Of a DNA stretch of 5,310 nucleotides, positions 1-5,310 are shown piece by piece. A program made the position numbers and the translations under genes. Position 1 is the stretch's first letter; every line of letters starts with the position of its first letter. The notes beneath the pieces are model-generated. The model worked only from the letters and a program-made list of their open reading frames with translations. It ran no database searches and was not told the origin of the DNA. The DNA is from Desulfovibrionales bacterium (lineage in GTDB: Bacteria > Desulfobacterota > Desulfovibrionia > Desulfovibrionales > Desulfomicrobiaceae): assembly GCA_012727515.1 (NCBI GenBank), contig JAAYGZ010000050.1, positions 1 to 5,310 of the forward strand, given 5' to 3'.

Positions 1-1314
1 AAAATTAAACTTGCTGACATAGGCCCTGGAATTGATTTCCCGCCCGCCCAGCAGAATCATATCATGGCCACCAGAAACCATTTCCCATACTGATTTTTTG
101 GGGTCCAGGGCATCGCGCTCCTGATCCACATGGGCCAGTTGCACTGTCTGGCCCAGGCGAATGGTCCCGCTATCCGGCGTCTCCTGCTCTGTAATCATGC
201 GAAAAAGCGTGGTTTTACCCGCGCCATTCGGACCAATAACCCCAACAATGCCGCCCGGAGGCAGGGCAAAATTCATGTCATCAATAAGTAATGTATCGCC
301 ATAGCCCTTGCGTACATGCTCAGCTTCAATAACCACATCACCCAGACGCGGCCCTGCCGGAATAAATAATTCCAGAGACTTGATCTTGTCCTTGGTTTCC
401 TGATTAAGCATGTTTTCATAGGCTGAAATCCTGGCCTTGGCCTTGGCGTGTCTGCCTTTGGGCGACATGCGAATCCATTCCAGCTCGTGCTTTAAGGTGC
501 GCTGGCGAGCGCTTTCTTCCTTTTCCTCCTGGGCCAGGCGATTTTGCTTCTGCTCCAGCCATGAAGAATAATTGCCCTTCCACGGAATGCCCACCCCACG
601 ATCCAGTTCCAGAATCCAGCCCGCCACATTGTCCAGAAAATAGCGGTCATGGGTCACGGCAATGATGGTGCCAGCATATTGTTGCAGATGATGCTCCAGC
701 CAGGCAATGGTTTCCGCATCCAGATGGTTGGTTGGTTCGTCCAGCAGCAAAATATCCGGCTTTTGCAAAAGCAGACGGCACAGGGCCACGCGGCGCTTTT
801 CTCCGCCGGACAGTACTGCAATTTTTGTCTCTGGCTCAGGGCAGCGCAGGGCATTCATGGCCATTTCAAGCCGTGAATCCAGTTCCCAGGCATCAGCCGC
901 ATCCAGCTTTTCCTGCACATCCCCTTGCCGGGCAATCAGCGCATCCATTTCCTCATCACTCATGGGTTCGGCAAATTGTGCGTTGATGGCTTCAAATTCA
1001 TGCAGCAGATCCACAGTGTCCTGCACTGCCTCCTGCACAATCTCCCGCACAGTCCTGTCTGGATCAAGCTGGGGTTCCTGCTCCAGGTAGCCCACAGAAT
1101 ACCCAGGCGAAATAGCTATATTACCGTTGTATTCCTTATCCACCCCGGCCATGATTTTCAGGAGTGAACTTTTGCCTGATCCATTCAGGCCAAGCACGCC
1201 AATTTTTGCACCATAAAAAAATGACAGGGAAATATCCTTGATAACCGGCTTTTTGTCATAAAACCTGGATACCTTTACCATAGAATAAATAATCTTATTT
1301 GGCTCGTCGCTCAT
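1..1314 (-). CDS. ettA: Energy-dependent translational throttle protein EttA (ABC-F ATPase), C-terminus cut by window edge
   Basis: The frame is open for 438 codons from ATG at 1314 to the left edge. The product is a cytosolic ABC-F protein; EttA binds the ribosomal E site and gates the first steps of elongation according to the ATP/ADP ratio. ABC domain 1 shows Walker A GLNGSGKSS (residues 42-50), signature LSGGEKRRVAL (168-178), Walker B ILLLDEPTNHL (188-198) and H-switch THDR (221-224). The segment at about 95-140, between Walker A and the signature, corresponds to the EttA arm. The linker (about 239-320) carries RGVGIPWKGNYSSWLEQK and the basic PKGRHAKAKAR stretch, both close to E. coli EttA as I remember it and unlike Uup. 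Domain 2 starts near 330, with Walker A GPNGAGKTT at 361-369. E. coli EttA is about 555 residues, so roughly 120, including the second signature and Walker B, lie outside. All motifs seen are intact. The gene is divergent from the yihY-like gene. Confidence 0.95.
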   Translation of the reverse strand, partial: MSDEPNKIIYSMVKVSRFYDKKPVIKDISLSFFYGAKIGVLGLNGSGKSSLLKIMAGVDKEYNGNIAISPGYSVGYLEQEPQLDPDRTVREIVQEAVQDTVDLLHEFEAINAQFAEPMSDEEMDALIARQGDVQEKLDAADAWELDSRLEMAMNALRCPEPETKIAVLSGGEKRRVALCRLLLQKPDILLLDEPTNHLDAETIAWLEHHLQQYAGTIIAVTHDRYFLDNVAGWILELDRGVGIPWKGNYSSWLEQKQNRLAQEEKEESARQRTLKHELEWIRMSPKGRHAKAKARISAYENMLNQETKDKIKSLELFIPAGPRLGDVVIEAEHVRKGYGDTLLIDDMNFALPPGGIVGVIGPNGAGKTTLFRMITEQETPDSGTIRLGQTVQLAHVDQERDALDPKKSVWEMVSGGHDMILLGGREINSRAYVSKFNF

Positions 1315-1320
1315 GCAAAA

Positions 1321-1327
1321 CCTCTCT
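1321..1327 (-). promoter_or_regulatory. Ribosome-binding site of ettA
   Basis: On the minus strand AGAGAGG lies 6 nt upstream of the ATG at 1314. This is a reasonable Shine-Dalgarno match and supports that start. It is the clearest ribosome-binding site in the window; the other three genes have weak ones. Confidence 0.6.
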
Positions 1328-1329
1328 GC

Positions 1330-1345
1330 TGCGGACACTGCCGCA
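1330..1345 (-). other. Small hairpin in the ettA leader
   Basis: On the minus strand TGCGG and CCGCA form a perfect 5-bp stem around the 6-nt loop CAGTGT. The stem ends 2 nt before the AGAGAGG ribosome-binding site, so in the mRNA it would stand just upstream of the initiation region. It is short enough to be chance. No T-tract follows, so it is not a terminator. Confidence 0.25.
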
Positions 1346-1438
1346 CTCTTAAGGATAAATGTGATCTATGGCCAGAACAGGGGCCTGATGTGTAGATTCT
1401 GCCGCGCATCACCTGTGTGTGGATGTCAGCAGAAAAAC

Positions 1439-1461
1439 ATACGCTCTACTGCGTTATACGC
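1439..1461. repeat. Cluster of three ATACGC half-sites, possible operator
   Basis: ATACGC at 1439-1444 is followed by GCGTTAT at 1451-1457 (its reverse complement with one extra T), then ATACGC again at 1456-1461. The last two form a compact inverted repeat GCGT-TAT-ACGC at 1451-1461. The arrangement resembles a regulator binding site in the divergent promoter region, but the units are short and no regulator gene is nearby. The functional reading is inference. Confidence 0.25.
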
Positions 1462-1476
1462 AAATACTGATGCACT

Positions 1477-1674
1477 ATGCAGCAAAAAATGTCAACCAAT
1501 TTCAGCATGTTGCATACTTTCCAACACCAACTGCGCAGCTTTATTGCCTTGTTCCTTTCTGCCTGGCATGAACACAGACAAGAACACTCCAGGGCGCTGG
1601 AGCAAGATTGCCACGTCCTGCCGCACTGCGTTCACAGTCCTGACAATGAGCAGGACTGGCCAGCAGTTTCTTAA
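1477..1674 (+). CDS. Possible small His-rich hypothetical protein (65 aa), doubtful
   Basis: I do not recognise this ORF. It runs from ATG 1477 to TAA 1672-1674; a second in-frame ATG is at 1489. The product has eight His (13, 17, 31, 33, 37, 46, 50, 53) and two Cys (45, 51), with a compact cluster CHVLPHCVH at 45-53 that could in principle bind metal. A short hydrophobic stretch at 19-30 is followed by the polar, helix-prone WHEHRQEHSRALEQ. Third-position GC is about 65%, compatible with a real gene of this genome. Against it: no clear Shine-Dalgarno sequence before either ATG, a competing overlapping frame, no recognised family, and a strong inverted repeat through its last codons. If real, it lies just upstream of and co-directional with the yihY-like gene (gap 49 bp). 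It may equally be a chance ORF in a long spacer. Confidence 0.3.
   Translation: MQQKMSTNFSMLHTFQHQLRSFIALFLSAWHEHRQEHSRALEQDCHVLPHCVHSPDNEQDWPAVS
1635..1658. repeat. Perfect 8-bp inverted repeat (hairpin) upstream of the yihY-like gene
   Basis: CAGTCCTG (1635-1642) and CAGGACTG (1651-1658) are perfect reverse complements separated by ACAATGAG. As RNA this gives an 8-bp, half GC stem with an 8-nt loop, ending 65 nt before the yihY-like ATG. The following bases GCCAGCAGTTTCTT are not a proper U-tract, so a classical intrinsic terminator is unlikely. It could be a regulator site, a leader RNA structure or chance. It overlaps the 3' end of the doubtful small ORF. Confidence 0.45.
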
Positions 1675-1723
1675 AAAATATGCCCATGTTCTGAATCACC
1701 CATGACCCGGACCGGATAGCCCC

Positions 1724-3061
1724 ATGTTATTATCCCTGTTTACCCGTTGTCAGCATTTTTTTGCCGTCACACTCTGGAGCGAACCACCGTCCACGCCCGT
1801 GTTGCAACGTCTCTTCTGGCTGGTGCGTGTGCTCAGTGTGTCCTGGCGCGGATTTCAGCTCCACCACGGCCCGCTGCGCGCCTCGGCCCTGACAGTATAT
1901 ACTTTGCTGTCCCTGGTCCCCATGATGGCCATGGCCTTTGCCGTGGCCACGGGGTTTGGTCTGGAACGGGTGCTGGAAAAAGAACTGCTGGCGTATTTTT
2001 CAGGCCAGCAGGACGTACTTGTTCAGGTTATTGCTTTTGCACACAATATGCTCGCCAATACCAGGACAGGGCTTATCGCCGGAGTCGGCGTGATTGTTCT
2101 GTTCTGGTCAGTAATCAATGTGTTGAGCGCCATTGAAAAAAGCTTCAGCGCTATCTGGGGGGCAACGCCCAGATCCTGGCCCCGCAAAATAACCGACTAC
2201 CTGACCATTACGCTTATTGCGCCGCTGTTTCTTATTATTGCAGGAAGCGCCACGGTCTATGCAACCACCCAGGTTCAGGCCCTGTCTTCACAACTTGGCC
2301 TGGAATACCTTGCCTCTCCTGTCATATCCCTGGGCATACATCTGGTGCCTGTGGTGATGCTGTGGATTGTTTTTACGCTGCTGTACATCATTATGCCCAA
2401 CACAGAAGTCCGTCTGTCCAGCGCACTGCCAGCCGCACTTCTTGCCGGGAGTGCGTTTCAGGCAATGCAGGTGGCCTATATCACCTTCCAGATTGTCATG
2501 ACCGGGTACAATGCCATTTACGGCAGTTTTGCAGCCCTGCCCCTGTTTTTAATCTGGCTGAATCTGAGTTGGCATATTGTTTTGTTTGGCGCGGAACTGA
2601 CCTATGCCTTTCAGACCACTGCCCTGACTGGCCCGGTCATACACGCCCGCAACCTGAGCCATCGCCAGATAAAAATTCTGGCCCTGGCCCTGGCCAGCCG
2701 CGCAATCCATCGTTTCAGGCAGGGCCAGGCACCCCAGAGTCCAGACCAACTTGGTCAGGCCCTTGGTATGCCACCTGCTCTGGCTCACTACCTGGCCGAC
2801 CTGCTGGTCCGGGCCCAGATTTTTTCACAACTGCACGACCCAGCCAGCACAAACAGGCCCGTGCAGCCTGCGTGCGATATTGCACAACTGCGCATTGCTC
2901 ATATTATGCTTGCTCTGGATTCTGTCGGACACAATTCTGCACTGCTTCTGGATGAACCAACTTTGAAATCGCTTGATTCCGTGCTGCATACCCTGGAACA
3001 GACAATGGAATGCTCCCACAACAACACTCTGCTGACCCAGCTCAGCGGAGAAAATTCCTGA
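1724..3061 (+). CDS. YihY/BrkB-family inner-membrane protein with C-terminal winged-helix-like domain
   Basis: This 445-residue protein belongs to the YihY/virulence factor BrkB family, often mislabelled ribonuclease BN (true RNase BN is the product of elaC/rbn); its biochemical role is not established. Predicted membrane segments are near residues 55-75, 116-136, 158-180, 200-223, 233-257 and 268-292, the six expected. Family motifs are RASALTVYTLLSLVPMMAMA (52-71) and YGSFAALPLFLIWLNLSW (266-283), followed by the LFGAELTYAF segment (287-296). E. coli YihY is about 290 residues; here about 130 soluble residues follow. The stretch 312-400 (LSHRQIKIL..., DQLGQALGMP, LADLLVRAQIFSQL) has helix-turn-helix/wing character, as in longer family members. 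ATG 1724 is the first start after an in-frame stop at 1703-1705; the Shine-Dalgarno sequence is poor. It stands alone, convergent with the transporter gene. Confidence 0.92.
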   Translation: MLLSLFTRCQHFFAVTLWSEPPSTPVLQRLFWLVRVLSVSWRGFQLHHGPLRASALTVYTLLSLVPMMAMAFAVATGFGLERVLEKELLAYFSGQQDVLVQVIAFAHNMLANTRTGLIAGVGVIVLFWSVINVLSAIEKSFSAIWGATPRSWPRKITDYLTITLIAPLFLIIAGSATVYATTQVQALSSQLGLEYLASPVISLGIHLVPVVMLWIVFTLLYIIMPNTEVRLSSALPAALLAGSAFQAMQVAYITFQIVMTGYNAIYGSFAALPLFLIWLNLSWHIVLFGAELTYAFQTTALTGPVIHARNLSHRQIKILALALASRAIHRFRQGQAPQSPDQLGQALGMPPALAHYLADLLVRAQIFSQLHDPASTNRPVQPACDIAQLRIAHIMLALDSVGHNSALLLDEPTLKSLDSVLHTLEQTMECSHNNTLLTQLSGENS

Positions 3062-3064
3062 TCC

Positions 3065-3096
3065 TGCCCGGTCTGATCATACGCAGAACACGGGCA
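3065..3096. terminator. Weak inverted repeat between convergent genes, possible terminator
   Basis: The 38-bp gap between the two convergent stop codons contains TGCCCG (3065-3070) and CGGGCA (3091-3096), perfect 6-bp arms separated by 20 nt. The loop is long and no T-run follows on either strand, so this is at best a poor bidirectional terminator. It is listed because some transcription end is expected here. Confidence 0.2.
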
Positions 3097-3099
3097 CGG

Positions 3100-3996
3100 C
3101 TATTTCCGGCTTCGCGTAGCCAGAGTAATGCCACCAAAGATACAGGCCCCGCTGACCAGATGAGGCCAGCCCATTGGTTCATCCAGAATAAAAAATGCGG
3201 CGATGCCACTGAATAAGGGCAGGGTGTAATAAATCAGCCCTGCCAGAGACGGGCCAATAGCAGCAATGGCACTGGCCCACAGACTGTACGACGCCAATGA
3301 CGCACCCAGGCCAATATAGAGGATGGCTCCGACAGCACCGGGCGTGAGTTGGGGCCAGCCATATCTGGCCACTTCCCATCCAGCCCAGGGAACCAGAAAA
3401 AGAACGCCAAGGCTGAACAACGCGAGCAGAAAAACAGGTTGTTTTAAGCTGTTATTCATTTTGTGCACCAGCATACTATATGTGGCAAAAAGCATGGCTG
3501 CCAGGCTCATCCATATATCTCCGTGGCTGAATTCCAGCTCAAGCAGGCGCTCTGGACGTCCTCCGCTGATCAGAACCAGCACCCCGGCCAGGGCTGTGGC
3601 CAGACCAAGTATCTTGCGCCGGTTCAGCACTTCGCCCAGAAATATCCGCGAAAAAAGCATGATAAAGACAGGAGTGGAGGTGGCAATAAGTGAAAGATTA
3701 ATTGCGCTCGTGGTTCGGGCAGCCATATAAATAACTGTATTAAATACAGTAACCCCAACTATGGCCATGGGCACAAGTATGGGCAGGCTTTTTCTGATTG
3801 CTGCCCGCTCCTGCCAGGCAATGCGCCAGGCAAAGGGTAACAGCGCAGCCAAGGCCACAGCCCAGCGCAAAAAAGAAAGCGTTGCCGGCTCAATGAGCTG
3901 GTTCAGGCTGCGGGCAACAATAAAATTACCAGACCAGATAATGGTTGCGCCAAGGGCAAAAAGAACCCCGCGCAGAGCTTGAGAAGGATTGTGCAT
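3100..3996 (-). CDS. EamA/DMT-superfamily transporter (10 membrane helices)
   Basis: The 298-residue product is an inner-membrane carrier of the drug/metabolite transporter superfamily. Members move amino acids, nucleosides or other metabolites, and the substrate cannot be read from sequence. Two EamA repeats are visible, about 10-144 and 159-294, each with five hydrophobic helices. Typical features are the early IIWSGNFIVAR (19-29) in helix 1, and FLGEVLNRRKILG (119-131) and FILDEPMGWPHLVSG (269-283), the paired loop-plus-helix ends of each half. The stop is TAG (3100-3102). I chose ATG 3996 because helix 1 then begins about 8 residues in and the length matches the family. The frame stays open to a TTG at 4092, adding 32 poorly conserved-looking residues. 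The Shine-Dalgarno sequence before 3996 is weak, so the start carries some doubt. It is convergent with the yihY-like gene and divergent from the glycosyltransferase gene. Confidence 0.93.
   Translation of the reverse strand: MHNPSQALRGVLFALGATIIWSGNFIVARSLNQLIEPATLSFLRWAVALAALLPFAWRIAWQERAAIRKSLPILVPMAIVGVTVFNTVIYMAARTTSAINLSLIATSTPVFIMLFSRIFLGEVLNRRKILGLATALAGVLVLISGGRPERLLELEFSHGDIWMSLAAMLFATYSMLVHKMNNSLKQPVFLLALFSLGVLFLVPWAGWEVARYGWPQLTPGAVGAILYIGLGASLASYSLWASAIAAIGPSLAGLIYYTLPLFSGIAAFFILDEPMGWPHLVSGACIFGGITLATRSRK
3734..3750. repeat. 17-bp perfect palindrome inside the EamA transporter gene
   Basis: ACTGTATT (3734-3741) and AATACAGT (3743-3750) are perfect 8-bp arms around a single A. 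The site is AT-rich within a more GC-rich gene and lies over transporter codons for VFNTV, in the third membrane segment. The shape is that of a dimeric repressor operator. The outer CTG/CAG triplets recall the E. coli LexA box, but here they are separated by 9 bases rather than 10. It may be only coincidence of codon choice. Confidence 0.4.
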
Positions 3997-4372
3997 GGAT
4001 ACCGGGGGTAAAAGATAAACAAAAATCCAGCCAGCGTCTTTGCTGATGCTGAAACACGCAACGCGCAAGGATACTGACACCTGGCACGACAAAATAACGC
4101 CGGAAACATGGCTGGCCTTGGCAGTGGCGTCAAGGGCATGTTGGCTCCATATATCAGGGAAGGGCTATGGATTGCTTCCCGCTTCGATTCCTCGCCGTCG
4201 CAATGACGTGTTTCGGTTTAATCGACGTTTCCACAATTCAGTTTTCTGCCTTTCTGGACTTCTCACTCCAATGACTTTACCAACACCATACTTTTTAAGA
4301 AACTACAGAACCCTGCAACCCGGTCCTGCAGAACAATCAGCCTCCACCTTCAGTAATGCAGATAAATATGCT
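3997..4372. other. Divergent intergenic region between the transporter and glycosyltransferase genes (376 bp)
   Basis: It should contain promoters for both outward genes. A TTGACG box on the minus strand (4133-4128) could be a -35 for the transporter, but at 17 nt spacing only the poor CATGTT follows. No convincing promoter for the glycosyltransferase was seen. One dispersed-repeat copy lies at 4169-4208. The plus-strand glycosyltransferase frame happens to be stop-free from 4019 onward, which could mislead start prediction. No RNA gene or strong terminator was seen. Confidence 0.65.
4169..4208. repeat. Dispersed intergenic repeat of the GTCATTGCGA...GAAGCAATCC type
   Basis: The plus strand starts GGATTGCTTCCCGCTTCG and ends CGTCGCAATGACG; the reverse complement therefore begins CGTCATTGCGA and ends GAAGCAATCC. 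This pattern is familiar as a short imperfect palindromic repeat scattered between genes in many bacterial genomes; that recognition is from memory, not a search. ATTGC (4171-4175) and GCAAT (4200-4204) are the terminal complementary arms. Only one copy lies in this window. Such elements are non-coding and often sit in spacers, as here. Confidence 0.6.
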
Positions 4373-5310
4373 ATGAACATCCTCTTTATTCACCAGAATT
4401 TCCCTGGCCAGTTCAAACATCTTGCTCCGGCCCTGGCCCGACGCGGACACAATGTTGTGGCCATGACCATGCAAAAACCCGAGGCCACAACCTGGCAGGG
4501 CGTAACCCTTGTGCCCTACAGCCCTGGCCGGGGCAGCACTCCAGGCATTCATCCCTGGATTATTGACTTTGAAACCAAGACCATCCGCGCTGAAGCCTGT
4601 TTTCGGGCAGCACTGCACATAAAAACAGCAGGTTTTTATCCGGACATTATTATTGCTCATCATGGCTGGGGCGAAAGTCTGTTTGTCAAAGAAATCTGGC
4701 CCAAAGCCAAACTGGGCATCTACTGTGAGTTTTTCTACCACGCTCACGGTACTGACGTGGATTTTGATCCTGAATTTGCGCTGCATGATCCAGGCGAGCC
4801 ATGCCGACAGCGCTTGAAAAATCTCAATAACATACTGCATTTTGACATTGCTGATGCTGGTATCAGCCCCACGCACTGGCAAGCCAGCACCTTTCCCCAG
4901 CCCTTTCGCTCAAAAATAACTGTCATCCATGACGGCATTGATACCAGAGTGGCTGCTCCTGACCCTCAGGCGAGCCTGACCCTTGGCACCATGAAACTGA
5001 CCAGACAGGACGAGATCATTACCTTTGTGAACCGCAATCTGGAACCTTACCGGGGCTATCATATCTTTATGCGGGCCTTGCCAGCCATTATGCAGCAACG
5101 CCCCCATGCACGGATTCTGATCGTGGGAGGCAGTGGCCTGAGCTATGGTTCTGGTCCGGCAGGAGGTGGCTCATGGAAGGATGTTTTCACTGCTGAAGTA
5201 CGCCCGCAGATTGCAGCAGCTGATTGGAAGCGAATACATTTTCTGGGCAATATTCCCTACCAGCACTTTATTCCACTGCTGCAACTCTCTACCGTGCATG
5301 TATATCTGAC
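4373..5310 (+). CDS. GT-B glycosyltransferase with Glyco_trans_4_3-type N-terminal domain, C-terminus cut by window edge
   Basis: The frame is open for 312 codons plus 2 nt to the right edge. The protein probably transfers a sugar from a nucleotide donor in the cytosol during surface polysaccharide or glycan synthesis; donor and acceptor are unknown. The N-terminal domain (about 1-175) has the hallmarks of the Glyco_trans_4_3 family: MNILFIHQNFPGQFKHLAPA (1-20), RGSTPGIHPWIIDFETK (53-69), AHHGWGESLFVK (95-106), GIYCEFFYHAHGTDVDFDPE (115-134) and ISPTHWQASTFP (164-175). HDGID (186-190) leads into the GT4 catalytic domain, with FVNRNLEPYRGYHIFMRALP (218-237) and ILIVGG (248-253). Comparable proteins are around 400 residues, so about 100, including the usual E-x7-E donor site, are missing. 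ATG 4373 is chosen because the family begins with this M-x-ILF-x-HQNFPGQF motif. An in-frame ATG at 4271 and others upstream exist; neither 4271 nor 4373 has a good Shine-Dalgarno sequence. Confidence 0.93.
   Translation, partial: MNILFIHQNFPGQFKHLAPALARRGHNVVAMTMQKPEATTWQGVTLVPYSPGRGSTPGIHPWIIDFETKTIRAEACFRAALHIKTAGFYPDIIIAHHGWGESLFVKEIWPKAKLGIYCEFFYHAHGTDVDFDPEFALHDPGEPCRQRLKNLNNILHFDIADAGISPTHWQASTFPQPFRSKITVIHDGIDTRVAAPDPQASLTLGTMKLTRQDEIITFVNRNLEPYRGYHIFMRALPAIMQQRPHARILIVGGSGLSYGSGPAGGGSWKDVFTAEVRPQIAAADWKRIHFLGNIPYQHFIPLLQLSTVHVYL

Larger units (their letters stand above)
1315..1723. other. Divergent intergenic region between ettA and the yihY-like gene (409 bp)
   Basis: Both flanking genes are transcribed outward, so promoters for both should lie here. 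I found no convincing -35/-10 pair on either strand. Within it are the ettA leader features, the ATACGC half-site cluster at 1439-1461, a doubtful ORF at 1477-1674 and a perfect inverted repeat at 1635-1658. There is no tRNA-like or rRNA-like sequence. A 130-codon open frame (1313-1705) also spans the region; it overlaps the small ORF in another frame and looks non-coding. Confidence 0.7.

Noticed and set aside
707..1090. 127-codon plus-strand ORF opposite ettA
   Set aside because: It is an antisense shadow of a clearly coding, motif-complete part of ettA and gives a low-complexity Ser-rich product.
1313..1705. 130-codon plus-strand frame between ettA and the yihY-like gene, in frame with the latter
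   Set aside because: It starts inside the ettA start codon region, has unusually many Cys, no recognisable domain and no ribosome-binding site, and ends in a stop before the yihY-like ATG. It does not look like a broken N-terminal part of that gene.
1927..1936. GGCCATGGCC palindrome
   Set aside because: A 10-bp palindrome made of common Met-Ala codons within a membrane helix; expected by chance at this composition.
2153..2174. ATCTGGG...CCCAGAT inverted repeat
   Set aside because: A 7-bp repeat inside the yihY-like coding sequence with G-rich loop; the codons fit the protein and nothing around it suggests regulation.
2678..2695. Three tandem CTGGCC units in the yihY-like gene, possible slippage tract
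   Set aside because: Only three hexamer copies, in frame, encoding Leu-Ala repeats in a helix. CTG and GCC are favoured codons throughout the window, so chance is sufficient.
3997..4092. 32-residue N-terminal extension of the EamA transporter from a TTG start
   Set aside because: The added segment is not hydrophobic like a helix of this family, uses a rare start codon, and the ATG at 3996 gives the usual family length.
4116..4135. CCTTG...CAAGG inverted repeat in the transporter upstream region
   Set aside because: Only 5 bp of pairing around a 10-nt loop with no T-tract; indistinguishable from chance.

Overview
This 5.3 kb chromosomal window comes from a Gram-negative bacterium of roughly 50% GC. 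The gene types and protein wording would fit a proteobacterium, possibly Desulfovibrionales. That assignment is from memory of protein families only and is tentative. The window holds four recognisable protein genes, two of them cut by the window edges, and two intergenic regions of about 400 bp.

Layout: (1) Positions 1-1314, minus strand: most of an ABC-F ATPase that reads as EttA, the energy-sensing translation factor. Its last ~120 residues lie off the left edge. (2) Positions 1315-1723: a divergent intergenic region with the ettA ribosome-binding site, a leader hairpin, a cluster of ATACGC half-sites, a doubtful His-rich 65-residue ORF and an 8-bp perfect inverted repeat. (3) Positions 1724-3061, plus strand: a six-helix YihY/BrkB inner-membrane protein with a cytoplasmic winged-helix-like C-terminal domain. 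(4) Positions 3100-3996, minus strand: a ten-helix EamA/DMT-family transporter, convergent with gene 3 across 38 bp. An unexpected 17-bp palindrome lies inside its coding sequence. (5) Positions 3997-4372: a divergent intergenic region with one copy of a GTCATTGCGA...GAAGCAATCC-type dispersed repeat. (6) Position 4373 to the right edge, plus strand: a GT-B glycosyltransferase with a Glyco_trans_4_3-type N-terminal domain, cut at 312 residues.

The four genes do not form an operon. Orientations alternate (minus, plus, minus, plus), so each is probably transcribed on its own, and no shared pathway is apparent: translation control, an inner-membrane protein of unknown role, small-molecule export or import, and surface polysaccharide or glycan synthesis. 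I found no mobile element, CRISPR array, RNA gene or defence module, and nothing I would call a new biological system. The points most worth a second look are the small ORF at 1477-1674, the palindrome at 3734-3750 and the dispersed repeat at 4169-4208.
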